Assembly (NCBI GenBank): GCA_937960715.1
Contig: CALGOO010000263.1
Location: forward strand, 1 to 22,043
Direction of reading: 5' to 3'
From: an uncultured Candidatus Competibacteraceae bacterium
Lineage (GTDB): Bacteria; Pseudomonadota; Gammaproteobacteria; Competibacterales; Competibacteraceae
Length of the DNA stretch: 22,043 nt
In this document: positions 1-8,493 of the stretch, piece by piece
How positions within the stretch are numbered: the first letter of the stretch is position 1
Layout: each line of letters begins with the position of its first letter
Translations under genes and position numbers: made by a program
Notes under the pieces: generated by a model
What the model was told of the DNA's origin: nothing
What the model saw: the letters and a program-made list of their open reading frames with translations, nothing else
The model's database searches: none

Positions 1-106
1 CGGGCGTCTTGATCTCACGCTCCCCCGTCCCGAACATCAGGTCGAGGTGGTCGGCGAAGGGGGGCAGGGCGCGGGCGGCGGGCGGGCTAACAGGGGTCTC
101 TCTCAT
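1..106 (-). CDS. N-terminal part of an unrecognised protein (runs off the left edge)
   Basis: An open frame on the minus strand starts at ATG 106-104 and stays open to the window edge, giving 35 codons. Almost every third position is G or C, which supports real coding. The visible peptide begins MRETPVSPP and includes PFADHLDLMFGTGERE. It shows no signal peptide or membrane segment, and I do not recognise the family. A second in-frame ATG lies five codons upstream (121-119). Neither start has a strong ribosome binding site; the downstream one has a weak GGGAC. The gene lies 3' of moaA in the same direction but is about 130 bases away and has its own good promoter at 147-175, so it is probably not strictly dependent on moaA transcription. 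A molybdenum-related role would be a guess from position only. Confidence 0.6.
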   Translation of the reverse strand, partial: MRETPVSPPAARALPPFADHLDLMFGTGEREIKTP

Positions 107-146
107 GGCGGCAAGTCCCATTGCTGTTGCGTCAATCTGGCGAGCG

Positions 147-175
147 AGTATAGACAAAAAGCGGATACCCGTCAG
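147..175 (-). promoter_or_regulatory. sigma70-like promoter of the left-edge gene
   Basis: Read on the minus strand, CTGACG (175-170) is followed by a 17-base spacer and TATACT (152-147). This matches the -35 consensus at 4 of 6 and the -10 consensus at 5 of 6. Transcription would start near 140, giving a leader of about 20-35 bases before the two candidate ATGs. It lies in the gap between the moaA stop and the partial gene. Confidence 0.5.
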
Positions 176-252
176 AGTGTCGCGGCTTGCGCCCGATTTT
201 TCTTACAGCACCTCAACTGCGTCGAAAGAGGAAAGCCGCCCCAGGCGAGCGT

Positions 253-1281
253 CTACCCGCCGGTGTGATTCATGGCGCGCAAGATCGTCACCGGACCGCC
301 GGGCTGGAAAGCGTGGCCGCGCGGCTTGATCGTCATGGCGGCGACGATGGCCTGTTTCAGTCGCTCGCGGTCGCCGGGGTGGGCGCGCAGGATATGACGC
401 AAGTCCACCGAATGCTCCTGGCACAGGCACAACAGCAGCCGGCCCTCGGCCGAGACCCGCACCCGATTGCACGTGTCGCAGAAATTGTGACTGTGAGGGG
501 AGATGAAACCGATGCGGCTGTCGGTTCCCGGAACGCGGTGATAGCGGGCCGGGCCACCGGTGCTCTCGGTCGTGGGGGTCAACGTGAAAACTCGCTCCAG
601 GTCGGCGCGAATGGCGTCGCTGGAGTAGTACGCCTCGGCGCGGTCATGACCGTCGACGACGCCGAGCGGCATTTCCTCGATGTAGCTGATGTCCAGTCCG
701 TTTTCGATAGCGAAGCGCGCCAGGTCGACCACTTCGTCGTGATTGCGACCCTTCAGGATCACGGCGTTTAGCTTGAGCCGCTCGAAGCCCGCCGCCCGCG
801 CCGCTCGAATGCCCCGCAACACCGCATCCAATTCGCCCGTCCGGGTCATCCGGCGAAACCGTGCCGGGTCGAGGGTATCCAGGCTGACGTTGATACGCGC
901 CACGCCGGCGGCTTTCAGATCGGCGGCCATTCGCTCCAGTTGCGAACCGTTGGTGGTCAGCACCAGTTCCGCCAGGCCGCGCTCCCGTAATTGACCCAGT
1001 TCCTGAAACAGCCAAAGGATATTGCGCCGCACCAGCGGCTCGCCGCCCGTGACACGAAGCTTGCTCGCGCCCAACTCGACGAAGGTTCGGCCCAGCAGCG
1101 CCAGTTCCTCCAGCGTCAGCATCCGGGCGCGCGGCAGGAAGGTCATGTGCTCGCTCATGCAGTAGACGCAGCGGAAGTCGCAGCGGTCGGTCACGGAAAA
1201 GCGAACGTAACGGATTTGGCGACCGAAACGGTCGATCAGCAAAGGGGCGGGGAGCTTGCTTTCACGGGGCGGAACCTGCAC
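253..1281 (-). CDS. moaA: GTP 3',8-cyclase MoaA (molybdenum cofactor biosynthesis)
   Basis: This is a radical SAM enzyme that, with MoaC, converts GTP to cyclic pyranopterin monophosphate, the first step of molybdenum cofactor synthesis. From the longest start (ATG at 1389, 378 residues), the SAM cluster is C70-x3-C74-x2-C77, the GGEP motif is at 115-118, and the C-terminal second 4Fe-4S ligand set is C304-x2-C307-x13-C321. The protein ends in Gly-Gly, the conserved functional tail of MoaA. I prefer the GTG at 1281 (codon 37): it is preceded by GAGG at proper spacing and gives 342 residues, the usual family length, whereas the 1389 start adds about 36 unconserved residues. A perfect AAGGAGGT lies inside the longer frame at 1368-1375 but has no ATG, GTG or TTG at the right distance. 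The gene is divergent from the GGDEF-EAL gene. Identity is very secure; the start is not. Confidence 0.93.
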   Translation of the reverse strand: MQVPPRESKLPAPLLIDRFGRQIRYVRFSVTDRCDFRCVYCMSEHMTFLPRARMLTLEELALLGRTFVELGASKLRVTGGEPLVRRNILWLFQELGQLRERGLAELVLTTNGSQLERMAADLKAAGVARINVSLDTLDPARFRRMTRTGELDAVLRGIRAARAAGFERLKLNAVILKGRNHDEVVDLARFAIENGLDISYIEEMPLGVVDGHDRAEAYYSSDAIRADLERVFTLTPTTESTGGPARYHRVPGTDSRIGFISPHSHNFCDTCNRVRVSAEGRLLLCLCQEHSVDLRHILRAHPGDRERLKQAIVAAMTIKPRGHAFQPGGPVTILRAMNHTGG

Positions 1282-1479
1282 ACGAAATACCTCGGGGCGG
1301 GCGGCGGGCGAACGAGTTGGAACCCTATCATGAAGTTGCGACGGGAGGTGACCTGATTCGATGGGATACCTCCTTGGGGATAGCGTCATCGGATGTACGC
1401 ACGTCCGGGTGGAAAACAGAATAATCGACGTGGCGGCGCGTTTCGAACCACCGGCGCCGAAACATCCTCATCGATACGA

Positions 1480-1507
1480 TTGAGTCGGGAAACGTCTTTG
1501 CTAAACT
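1480..1507 (+). promoter_or_regulatory. possible sigma70 promoter of the GGDEF-EAL gene
   Basis: TTGAGT (1480-1485) is separated by 16 bases from TAAACT (1502-1507), each matching consensus at 4 of 6. It lies about 30 bases before the gene start in the moaA/GGDEF divergent region (1390-1536). No clear riboswitch or operator was recognised in the rest of that gap. Confidence 0.3.
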
Positions 1508-1536
1508 TTTCAGCATGACACCTCGCAGCGATCAGC

Positions 1537-4086
1537 ATGACAACGAATAAAGCGGCTCGAAAAACGGCCTTGACGAACGCGGACGGTCGAAATTCCAGAC
1601 AGCCCATCGCCACGATCCACGACCGCAACCGGCCCGCATTCACCCGGCGCGGCTGGATCGGGATCCAGTTGCTGGCCCTTGGGCTGGCGGGATTCTGGAA
1701 CGGCGCGGCGCCGATCCCGGCGAACGCTGGCGCGGCGCCGGTCGCCGCCGAGTTCAAGGCGGTCGATCTTGGCCAGAACCGGCTTGGATTCTGGCTCGGG
1801 GGCGGATTGGTCGCGTTGGGCCTGGCCGGAGGCTTGACCGCCTTGTTCCTCGATCAGCGCCGTCGTCTGAAGCACGCGCAACGGCGGCTCGCCAGTCTGA
1901 GCGATGAAACGCGCCGACTGGCCGCGCTGGAAGCGGAGAACGAACGCCAGCGGCAAACCATGGACAGCCTGCGGGACAGCGAGCGGCGGTTGCGCGTCCT
2001 GACCGAGCAGCTTCCGGTCGGCGTCTTTCTCATCAACCTCCAAGGCCAGTGCCGCTACGTCAACGAGTGTTGGCGCCGGATGGCCGACCTGGCCATCGAG
2101 CAGCCGGTCGATCCCGCGTGGGTCAATGCCTTGCATCCCGACGACCGGGAATCGGTGCTCGCGGCGTGGCGGCAAGCCGTCGAGAGCGGTTCCGAGTTGC
2201 TGATCGAACATCGGTTTCGCGCGTCCGCCGGTCAGGAAACCTGGCTCAGCACCCGCGCCGCGCCATTGCGCGATTCCGCCGGTCGCGTCACCGGCTATCT
2301 GGGCGCTCACACCGACATCACCGAACGGAAACGGAAGGAGGAATCGCTGCGCGCCAGCGAGATGCGGTTTCGCGGCTATTTCGAACTGCCGCTGATCGGC
2401 ATCGCCCTGACCGGCCCCGATAAACGCTGGTTTGAAATCAACGGCCGACTGAGCGAGATGCTGGGTTATCCACGCGCGCAACTCCAGCGGTTGACCTGGG
2501 CCGAGTTGACCCATCCCGAGGATCTGCCCACCGAGCTGGCGCAGTTCGAGCGAGTGATGAACCGCCGGATCGACAGCTACTCGCTCGACAAACGCTTCGT
2601 TCGCGCGGATGGCGAAATATTCCATGCCCATGTATCGAGCCGCTGTCTGCGGCGGGCGAATGGCGCGGTGGAGCACTTCGTGACCGTGGTGCAGGACATT
2701 ACCGAGCGTAAGCAGACGGAGGAACGTCTCCAAAGCCTGGCCCAATACGACGCGCTGACCGGCTTGCCCAACCGGGCGTTGTTGACCGACCGGCTGCGGC
2801 AGGCGGTGCGGCGGTCCGGGCGCGATCATACCCTGGTGGGAGTGATGCTGGTGGATCTGGACCGCTTCAAGCGATTCAACGACACCCTCGGCCACACCAT
2901 CGGCGATCAGTTGCTGCGGGACATGGCGGCGCGCTTGCAGCAATGCGTTCGTGAATGCGACACCATCTCCCGGCAGGGCGGCGATGAGTTCGCCGTATTG
3001 CTGCCCGATCTGGCCACCAGCGACGACGCGGCCTGGATCGCGCAGCGCATGTTGGATGTCGTGGCGCAGCCCTGCCGGCTGGGCGATCACGAACTGCACG
3101 CCACTTGCAGCATCGGCATCAGCCTTTACCCTCGCGATGGCAATAATACCGAGATGCTGCTACGTAACGCCGACATTGCCCTGTATCGAGCCAAGGATCT
3201 GGGACGCAACAACTACCAGTTCTATCTGTCGGGCGCCACGGTGCTGTCGCGCGAGCGCCTGAATCTGGAAACCCACTTGCGTCACGCCGTGGAACAGGGG
3301 GAGCTGGAGCTGTACTACCAGCCGAAATGGGATTTTCGCGCCGGGGCCATCCGGGGCGCCGAGGCGCTGATCCGATGGAACCACCCCAAACTCGGTTTAC
3401 TGTCGCCGATCCGGTTTATTCCCATTGCCGAGGACAGCGGACTAATCCTGCAAGTGGGCGAATGGGTGCTGCGCACCGCAGTGCGCGAGATCGGCCAGTT
3501 GCATCGCGATGGATTCCCCGGACTGCGCGTGGCGATCAATTTGTCGGCCCGACAGTTCCGGCAGGCCAATCTGGCCGATCTGGTGCGCGGTGTGTTGGCG
3601 GAAGCGGCGTTCGAGCCAGCTTGCCTGGAACTGGAATTGACCGAGACCATCCTGATGAACCCCACCGACGATAATCTCGCGACCCTGAAAGCCTTCAAGA
3701 CCCTGGGCGCGCGGGTGGCGATCGATGACTTCGGCACCGGCTACTCCTCGCTCAGCTATCTGCAGCGCTTTCCGCTGGATGTGCTCAAGATCGACCGAAC
3801 CTTCGTGCAGGACCTGCCCGCCAGCACCAGCAGCGTCGCCATCGCGGACGCCATCCTCACCCTGGCGCATGGTTTGGGACTGGAGGTGGTGGCCGAAGGC
3901 GTGGAAACGGTCGAGCAACTGACGTTTTTACGCGACCACGGCTGCGACGAAGGTCAGGGCTACTATTTCGGCCGACCGACATCGCTGGCGGAGTTCAAGA
4001 CTTTGTTGGAGCGGGATTGGGCCAGGGTGGCGGCTGCCTCGCCCCCCACATGGCAAGACCCGAACCCGACTGGAGAAGCTTCATGA
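1537..4086 (+). CDS. membrane PAS-PAS-GGDEF-EAL cyclic-di-GMP synthase/phosphodiesterase
   Basis: This 849-residue inner-membrane signalling protein is predicted to make and/or degrade the second messenger c-di-GMP. In order: hydrophobic segments at about 40-55 and 84-105 around a short periplasmic loop, a coiled-coil linker (105-150), PAS domains at about 150-262 and 272-390 (each ending in a DITERK-type exit), GGDEF (about 400-565) and EAL (about 575-825). GGDEF is intact at 481-485. An intact RxxD inhibitory I-site (R472-D475) lies exactly five residues before it, implying product feedback. The EAL catalytic motifs are also intact: EAL 609-611, DDFGTGYSS 730-738 and EGVE 787-790. Both activities are therefore possible, and which dominates cannot be read from sequence. 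The start has a poor ribosome binding site, so initiation could be weak. The stop overlaps the hydrolase start (ATGA), implying translational coupling. The input ligand is unknown. Confidence 0.93.
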   Translation: MTTNKAARKTALTNADGRNSRQPIATIHDRNRPAFTRRGWIGIQLLALGLAGFWNGAAPIPANAGAAPVAAEFKAVDLGQNRLGFWLGGGLVALGLAGGLTALFLDQRRRLKHAQRRLASLSDETRRLAALEAENERQRQTMDSLRDSERRLRVLTEQLPVGVFLINLQGQCRYVNECWRRMADLAIEQPVDPAWVNALHPDDRESVLAAWRQAVESGSELLIEHRFRASAGQETWLSTRAAPLRDSAGRVTGYLGAHTDITERKRKEESLRASEMRFRGYFELPLIGIALTGPDKRWFEINGRLSEMLGYPRAQLQRLTWAELTHPEDLPTELAQFERVMNRRIDSYSLDKRFVRADGEIFHAHVSSRCLRRANGAVEHFVTVVQDITERKQTEERLQSLAQYDALTGLPNRALLTDRLRQAVRRSGRDHTLVGVMLVDLDRFKRFNDTLGHTIGDQLLRDMAARLQQCVRECDTISRQGGDEFAVLLPDLATSDDAAWIAQRMLDVVAQPCRLGDHELHATCSIGISLYPRDGNNTEMLLRNADIALYRAKDLGRNNYQFYLSGATVLSRERLNLETHLRHAVEQGELELYYQPKWDFRAGAIRGAEALIRWNHPKLGLLSPIRFIPIAEDSGLILQVGEWVLRTAVREIGQLHRDGFPGLRVAINLSARQFRQANLADLVRGVLAEAAFEPACLELELTETILMNPTDDNLATLKAFKTLGARVAIDDFGTGYSSLSYLQRFPLDVLKIDRTFVQDLPASTSSVAIADAILTLAHGLGLEVVAEGVETVEQLTFLRDHGCDEGQGYYFGRPTSLAEFKTLLERDWARVAAASPPTWQDPNPTGEAS

Positions 4087-4709
4087 TGTCGGTAACCGAG
4101 GAAACGGTCTTTTTCGATTCCGGCCCACTCCAACTGGAAGGCCGCCTGCATCGAGCGGCCGGGCCGAACGCGGTGGTCCTGACCCACCCGCACCCATTGT
4201 ACGGCGGCGCGATGGACAATCCGGTGGTGACCGCCCTGGCCAGGGTCTACCAGCGGCTGGGCTACAGCACGCTGCGCTTCAATTTTCGCGGCGTTGGCGC
4301 GAGCGAGGGCGATTACGGCGACGGCGTTGGCGAGCGGGACGACGCGCGGGCGGCGACGGCGCATTTGGGTCGGCTGGGCAAGACGGTGACCGACTTGGCC
4401 GGCTATTCCTTCGGCGCCTGGGTCAACCTGGGCCTGCATCCGCCGCTGGCCACGGTGCGCCGACAGGTGGTGGTGGCGCCGCCGGTGCTGTTCATGGATT
4501 TCGAGCCGGTCGCCGCGCCGCCGGCCGAACTGGCGGTGATCGTCGGCGACCAGGACCGCATGGCGCCGCTGGCCACGCTGCGGGCGCTATTGCCTCGCTG
4601 GCATCCGGCCGCTCGGTTGGGCGTCGTGACCGGGGCGGACCATTTCTTCGGCGCCGCCCTGGATCGGTTGGCGGCCCAGGTCGAGGCGGTATTGGCGGAA
4701 CGACCCTGA
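4083..4709 (+). CDS. alpha/beta hydrolase of the COG2945 type
   Basis: This 208-residue cytoplasmic alpha/beta hydrolase has the motifs of the small COG2945 group: LTHPHPLYGG near 33-42 (oxyanion region), RFNFRGVGASEG near 65-76, nucleophile elbow GYSFG with Ser109, acid Asp158 (alternatively Asp156) in GDQDRMAP, and catalytic His187 in ADHFF. The substrate is unknown, as for most of the family. The frame stays open upstream to 4017, but the real start is the ATG at 4083, which overlaps the preceding TGA and is preceded by GGAGAAG. An adjacent ATG follows directly at 4086. Coupling to the c-di-GMP protein suggests joint expression, but no functional link is established. It converges on the kinase gene with a 45-base gap. 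Confidence 0.88.
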   Translation: MMSVTEETVFFDSGPLQLEGRLHRAAGPNAVVLTHPHPLYGGAMDNPVVTALARVYQRLGYSTLRFNFRGVGASEGDYGDGVGERDDARAATAHLGRLGKTVTDLAGYSFGAWVNLGLHPPLATVRRQVVVAPPVLFMDFEPVAAPPAELAVIVGDQDRMAPLATLRALLPRWHPAARLGVVTGADHFFGAALDRLAAQVEAVLAERP

Positions 4710-4737
4710 CGACGGCGGACGCGGAACCGCTCGCGCC

Positions 4738-4751
4738 GGGCCGCGCGGCCC
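4738..4751. terminator. GC-only palindrome between convergent genes
   Basis: A 14-base perfect palindrome (GGGCCGCGCGGCCC) sits in the 45-base gap between the convergent hydrolase and kinase genes. It could fold on either strand but has no U tract, so a terminator role is only suggested by location. Confidence 0.2.
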
Positions 4752-4754
4752 CGG

Positions 4755-7700
4755 TCACGGTCCGGACAACGCCTCGCGCAGCTTGGTGGCCAGCGCCTTG
4801 CGGGAGAAGGGCTTTTGCAGGAAGTGGACGCCGTCGTCAAGGACGCCGTGGTGGGCGATCACGTTAGCGGTGTAACCCGACATGAACAGGCACTTGAGGC
4901 CCGGCCGCGGTTCGCGGAGTCGCTGCCAGAGATCGCGGCCGCTCATGTCCGGCATGATCACGTCGGTCAGTAACAGATCAATCGCGCCCGCGTGGGCGGC
5001 GGCCAACTGGAGAGCCTGGATCGGGCCAGGTGCGGCCAGCACGGTGTAGCCCAGCCGTTCAAGCAAGGTCTTGCCGAGTTTGAGCAGTGCCGCCTCGTCC
5101 TCGACCAGCAGCACGGTTTCGGCGCCGGTCGGCGTCGTGGCGGGCGCCTGCCCGATGCGGGAAACCGTCGGATCCGATTCGTGGCGGGGCAGGTAGATCT
5201 TGAAGGTCGTGCCTTGCCCCGGTTCGCTGTAAACGTTGATGAAGCCCTGGTTTTGCTTGACGATGCCGTACACCATGGCCAGGCCAAGGCCGGTGCCCTT
5301 GCCGGGCGGCTTGGTGGTGAAGAACGGATCGAACAGTTGCGCCAGAACCGCCTTGTCCATGCCGCAACCGGTGTCGCTGACCGCCAACAGGACATAGGAA
5401 CCGGGGCTGACGTCGGCGTGGGTCTCGCAATAGCTTTCGTCGAACACCGCCTGACCGGTCTCGATGGTGATCCTGCCCACGCCGGTGATCGCGTCGCGGG
5501 CGTTGACCACCAGGTTGGCCATGACCTGGTCGATTTGGGTGGGGTCCATGTTCACCGGCCACAGGACGCTGGCCGGTTTCCAGAGCAATTCGACATCCTC
5601 GCCGATCAGTCGCCCGAGCATCTTGAGCATCCCGGCGAGAGTGTCGTTGAGGTCAAGCACCTGGGGGGCGATGGGCTGCTTGCGGGCGAAAGCCAGCAAC
5701 TGGCGGGTGAGCTCGGCCGAGCGTTGAGCGGCTGCGTGAATCTCCACGATATCCGCGCGCAGGGGACTGTCGGGCGCGGCCTGTTCCAGCGCCATGTCGG
5801 CATGGCCGGCGATCACTGCCAGCATGTTGTTGAAATCGTGGGCGATTCCTCCCGCCAGCCGTCCCACCGCCTCCATTTTCTGGGCCTGGTGGAGCTGGGC
5901 TTCCAGGGCGTCGCGTTTACGCGCCGCCTGTTCGCCGGCCGCCTTGATCCGCAGCACGCGCAAGGCGTAAGCCAGATTGTCGGCCAGCCGACGCAGCAGT
6001 TCCACCTCGGCTGGAACCAGGGCATCCGGTTCCGCGGCGTAGAGGACGAGCGCGCCGAACACACTGGTTTCATTCCGCAGCGGCAGCGCGATGGCGGCGG
6101 CGAAACCACGCCGGATCGCTTCCTCGCGCCAGGGCGCGAAGTTGGGGTCTATCAGCAGGTTCTGGCAGATCACCGGCTGGCCGGTGCGAATGGCCGTGCC
6201 GGCGGGACCGCGCCCGGTCGAGGACTCGTCCCAGGTGACCTTGATCCTTTCGAGGTAATCGTCCTTGGAGCCAGCGTGGGCCACCGGCCGCACGCGCTTG
6301 CCCGGTCCCGGTTCGGCCAATCCCACCCAGGCCATCCGCCATCCCCCTTCCACGACCAGGATGTGGCAAATTTCCCGCATCAGTTCGACATCCTCCTCCG
6401 CCAGGGCGATGACCTTGTTGCAGTGGCTGAGCATCCGATAGGAACGCACGGCCTGGTGTTCCTTGTCTTCCGCTTCCCACCGTTCCACCATCTTCCACAC
6501 CGCCTCCATCAGCAGGGTGAGCTGGAGGATATCGGCTTCCTGGTAATCGGTTTCCTTGTTGGCGACGCCGACCACGCCGACGATCCTGTTCCCGCTGAAA
6601 ACCGGCACGGTCAGGTATCTCGACAGCTTGGCGTGACCCTCGGGGTAACCCTTTTTCAGGGGATGGTCGGCGGTAAAGTCGTTGAGGAGGATCGGTCGGC
6701 GTTGTCGGACCGCCTCGCCCCAGATGCCGGTCTTGTCCAGTTCGTAGCAGGTCTGGGGATTGACGATGGTGCAGTCCCGCATCACCTCGCGGGACCAGGA
6801 ATTCAGCACGAACTCTCGCCGATCCTCGTGGTAGTGATAGAGATAGCCGATTTTGCTGCCGGTCAGCTGGATGGCCTCGTTCAGCGCGTAATCCAGGAAT
6901 TCCTGCACCGAATCGCCCGGATGTTGCAGAATGCTGGTCAGGCTGCGCAGCCGCGCCTCGCTGCGACGCACTTCCGCTTCCGCCGCGCGCTCCTCGGTCT
7001 GGTCGCGGAACACCAGCACCACGCCGATGATGGCGCCGCTTTCGTCGCGGATGGGCGCGCCGCTGTCGGCGATCGGACGCTCGGCCCCGTCCCGCGCGAC
7101 GAGCAAGGTATGATTGGCCAGTCCCACCACCGTCCCCTCGCGCAGCACGCGCTGGACCGGGTTTTCCACCACGGCGTGGGTCTGTTCGCTGACGATGTGG
7201 AAAACCGCTTCGAGCGGTCGGTCGCGGGCTTCGGTCTCCAGCCAACCGGTGAGTTGTTCCGCCACCGGGTTCATTTGCCGGACCCGCCCCGCGTTATCCG
7301 TCGTGATGACCGCATCGCCGATGCTGTAGAGAATGATGCGGAATTCTGCCTGATCCTCCCGCTGCCGCCGCTCCGACCGGTATAGATCGTGATAGAGACC
7401 CGCTTGCCGCCGTCGGTAGACCCAGGCGATCAGCGCCGCCGCTAGCAGGATGTTCAGGAGAACGAACAGGGCGATCATGCCAGCGCGGTAGCGCGCCTCG
7501 GCCAGAATCTCGTCGGCGTCCACCTTGGCCACCAGGAACCAGGGCGAGCCGGGAACCGGGCGCAGGTCGGCCAGCACTTCCACGCCGCGATAATCCCGAC
7601 CCTGGAACAGACCTTGCTGGCCGAGAACCGCTTTTGCCGCTGGCAGATTGCCTTGATCCAGCGGGAAACGCAGGGACAGGGCGGTGTTGGTCTGGTGGCG

Positions 7701-8381
7701 CAGTTCGTTCAGATAAACGATTTCATCACCCTCCCGGCGGACTAGGAGGGTCTCGGCGCTGCGGCTGGGCGTGGGCCAGGACTGGATCAGGGAATACAGG
7801 TAGGAAGCCGCGTCGTTGCGCAACACCAGCACGGCCAGCGGACGTCCCTCGGCATCCGGTATCGGTGCGACCAGGTCCAGGTAAACGCGGCCACGGGGAG
7901 AGCGATAAAATTCGGAGAACACCGCGTCGTGACCGGCGAGGGCCGCTGTAATGGCTTGCCGGGTGACGGAATCGACCGGGTCGGGATCATCGTTGGCGGC
8001 GAGCAGAATGCGCCCATCCGGATCGAGCAATAGTACGTCGGCATAGCCATACGCATCCCGTTCGGCTTTTAGTTGGCGTCGCCACTCCGCCCCCCGATCG
8101 GGTTCTTCGGGAGCCGCTTGCCACTCCGCCAGCGCCCGCCGAAAAAATGGGCTTAACGCCGACCGGCGGGCGTCGGCCAGGCGGTCCCGTCGCCATTGCA
8201 GGATCTGGCTGACTTTCAGTTCGCCGATGGCGGCGATATCCTGATATTTTTCCTGGCGGATGCGCTCCGCGTCGTTTTGATAATACCCGTAGCCTCCGGC
8301 CAGCAGCGCCAAGGTCACCGAGATGAAAACCACGGCCCAGGTTTGGAAACGAGGGCCAGTGCGCGGGTCGTGGTGGATCAT
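4755..8381 (-). CDS. membrane hybrid sensor histidine kinase (Cache-PAS-GAF-GAF-HisKA-HATPase-REC)
   Basis: This 1208-residue hybrid kinase has membrane segments at about 13-33 and 300-321 bracketing a roughly 265-residue periplasmic sensor with dCache-like features (LLLDPDGRILL near 117; WFLVAKVD near 281). Next come PAS (about 342-465), a first GAF (about 490-632, containing CTIVNPQTCYELDKTGIW near 537) and a second GAF (about 655-810). The HisKA H-box is GGIAHDFNN with phospho-acceptor His848. The HATPase has the N box near 956-963, DTGCGM near 1003, FDPFFTTK near 1017 and GTGLGL near 1029. The C-terminal receiver has phospho-acceptor Asp1140 in LLTDVIMPD and the conserved Lys1190 in QKPF. 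No separate response regulator or output gene is adjacent, so the partner is elsewhere. No ribosome binding site is evident at the ATG. It is divergent from the cysteine desulfurase gene. The ligand is unknown. Confidence 0.93.
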   Translation of the reverse strand: MIHHDPRTGPRFQTWAVVFISVTLALLAGGYGYYQNDAERIRQEKYQDIAAIGELKVSQILQWRRDRLADARRSALSPFFRRALAEWQAAPEEPDRGAEWRRQLKAERDAYGYADVLLLDPDGRILLAANDDPDPVDSVTRQAITAALAGHDAVFSEFYRSPRGRVYLDLVAPIPDAEGRPLAVLVLRNDAASYLYSLIQSWPTPSRSAETLLVRREGDEIVYLNELRHQTNTALSLRFPLDQGNLPAAKAVLGQQGLFQGRDYRGVEVLADLRPVPGSPWFLVAKVDADEILAEARYRAGMIALFVLLNILLAAALIAWVYRRRQAGLYHDLYRSERRQREDQAEFRIILYSIGDAVITTDNAGRVRQMNPVAEQLTGWLETEARDRPLEAVFHIVSEQTHAVVENPVQRVLREGTVVGLANHTLLVARDGAERPIADSGAPIRDESGAIIGVVLVFRDQTEERAAEAEVRRSEARLRSLTSILQHPGDSVQEFLDYALNEAIQLTGSKIGYLYHYHEDRREFVLNSWSREVMRDCTIVNPQTCYELDKTGIWGEAVRQRRPILLNDFTADHPLKKGYPEGHAKLSRYLTVPVFSGNRIVGVVGVANKETDYQEADILQLTLLMEAVWKMVERWEAEDKEHQAVRSYRMLSHCNKVIALAEEDVELMREICHILVVEGGWRMAWVGLAEPGPGKRVRPVAHAGSKDDYLERIKVTWDESSTGRGPAGTAIRTGQPVICQNLLIDPNFAPWREEAIRRGFAAAIALPLRNETSVFGALVLYAAEPDALVPAEVELLRRLADNLAYALRVLRIKAAGEQAARKRDALEAQLHQAQKMEAVGRLAGGIAHDFNNMLAVIAGHADMALEQAAPDSPLRADIVEIHAAAQRSAELTRQLLAFARKQPIAPQVLDLNDTLAGMLKMLGRLIGEDVELLWKPASVLWPVNMDPTQIDQVMANLVVNARDAITGVGRITIETGQAVFDESYCETHADVSPGSYVLLAVSDTGCGMDKAVLAQLFDPFFTTKPPGKGTGLGLAMVYGIVKQNQGFINVYSEPGQGTTFKIYLPRHESDPTVSRIGQAPATTPTGAETVLLVEDEAALLKLGKTLLERLGYTVLAAPGPIQALQLAAAHAGAIDLLLTDVIMPDMSGRDLWQRLREPRPGLKCLFMSGYTANVIAHHGVLDDGVHFLQKPFSRKALATKLREALSGP

Positions 8382-8389
8382 TCGGGTTT

Positions 8390-8460
8390 GATTGGGTTAG
8401 CCTGCTGATTTTAAGTTGGCGTCATTCGACGGATTAAGTCGCGCGGCTTTGGATTGGGTT
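8390..8460. repeat. short direct repeat in the divergent kinase/desulfurase promoter region
   Basis: GATTGGGTT occurs at 8390-8398 and again at 8452-8460, each preceded by TTTG or TTG and followed by AG or TAG. They lie 62 bases apart, one near each end of the 112-base gap between divergent genes. A paired regulator site is possible. No strong -35/-10 pair was found in this gap. Confidence 0.3.
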
Positions 8461-8493
8461 TAGTATAGCTGGCGTTGCCACTGGAGCTTATCC

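Noticed and set aside
1515..1550. Twelve-codon upstream frame overlapping the GGDEF-EAL start
   Set aside because: No ribosome binding site and nothing supports translation; short ATG frames are expected by chance.
1510..3099. A 529-codon minus-strand open frame
   Set aside because: Antisense to the PAS-GGDEF-EAL gene; no motifs, and its composition is that of a complementary shadow frame.
4992..7385. A 797-codon open frame on the plus strand
   Set aside because: It lies wholly antisense to the hybrid kinase, has no recognisable domains and reads as a Gly/His/Asp-rich shadow typical of high-GC coding DNA.
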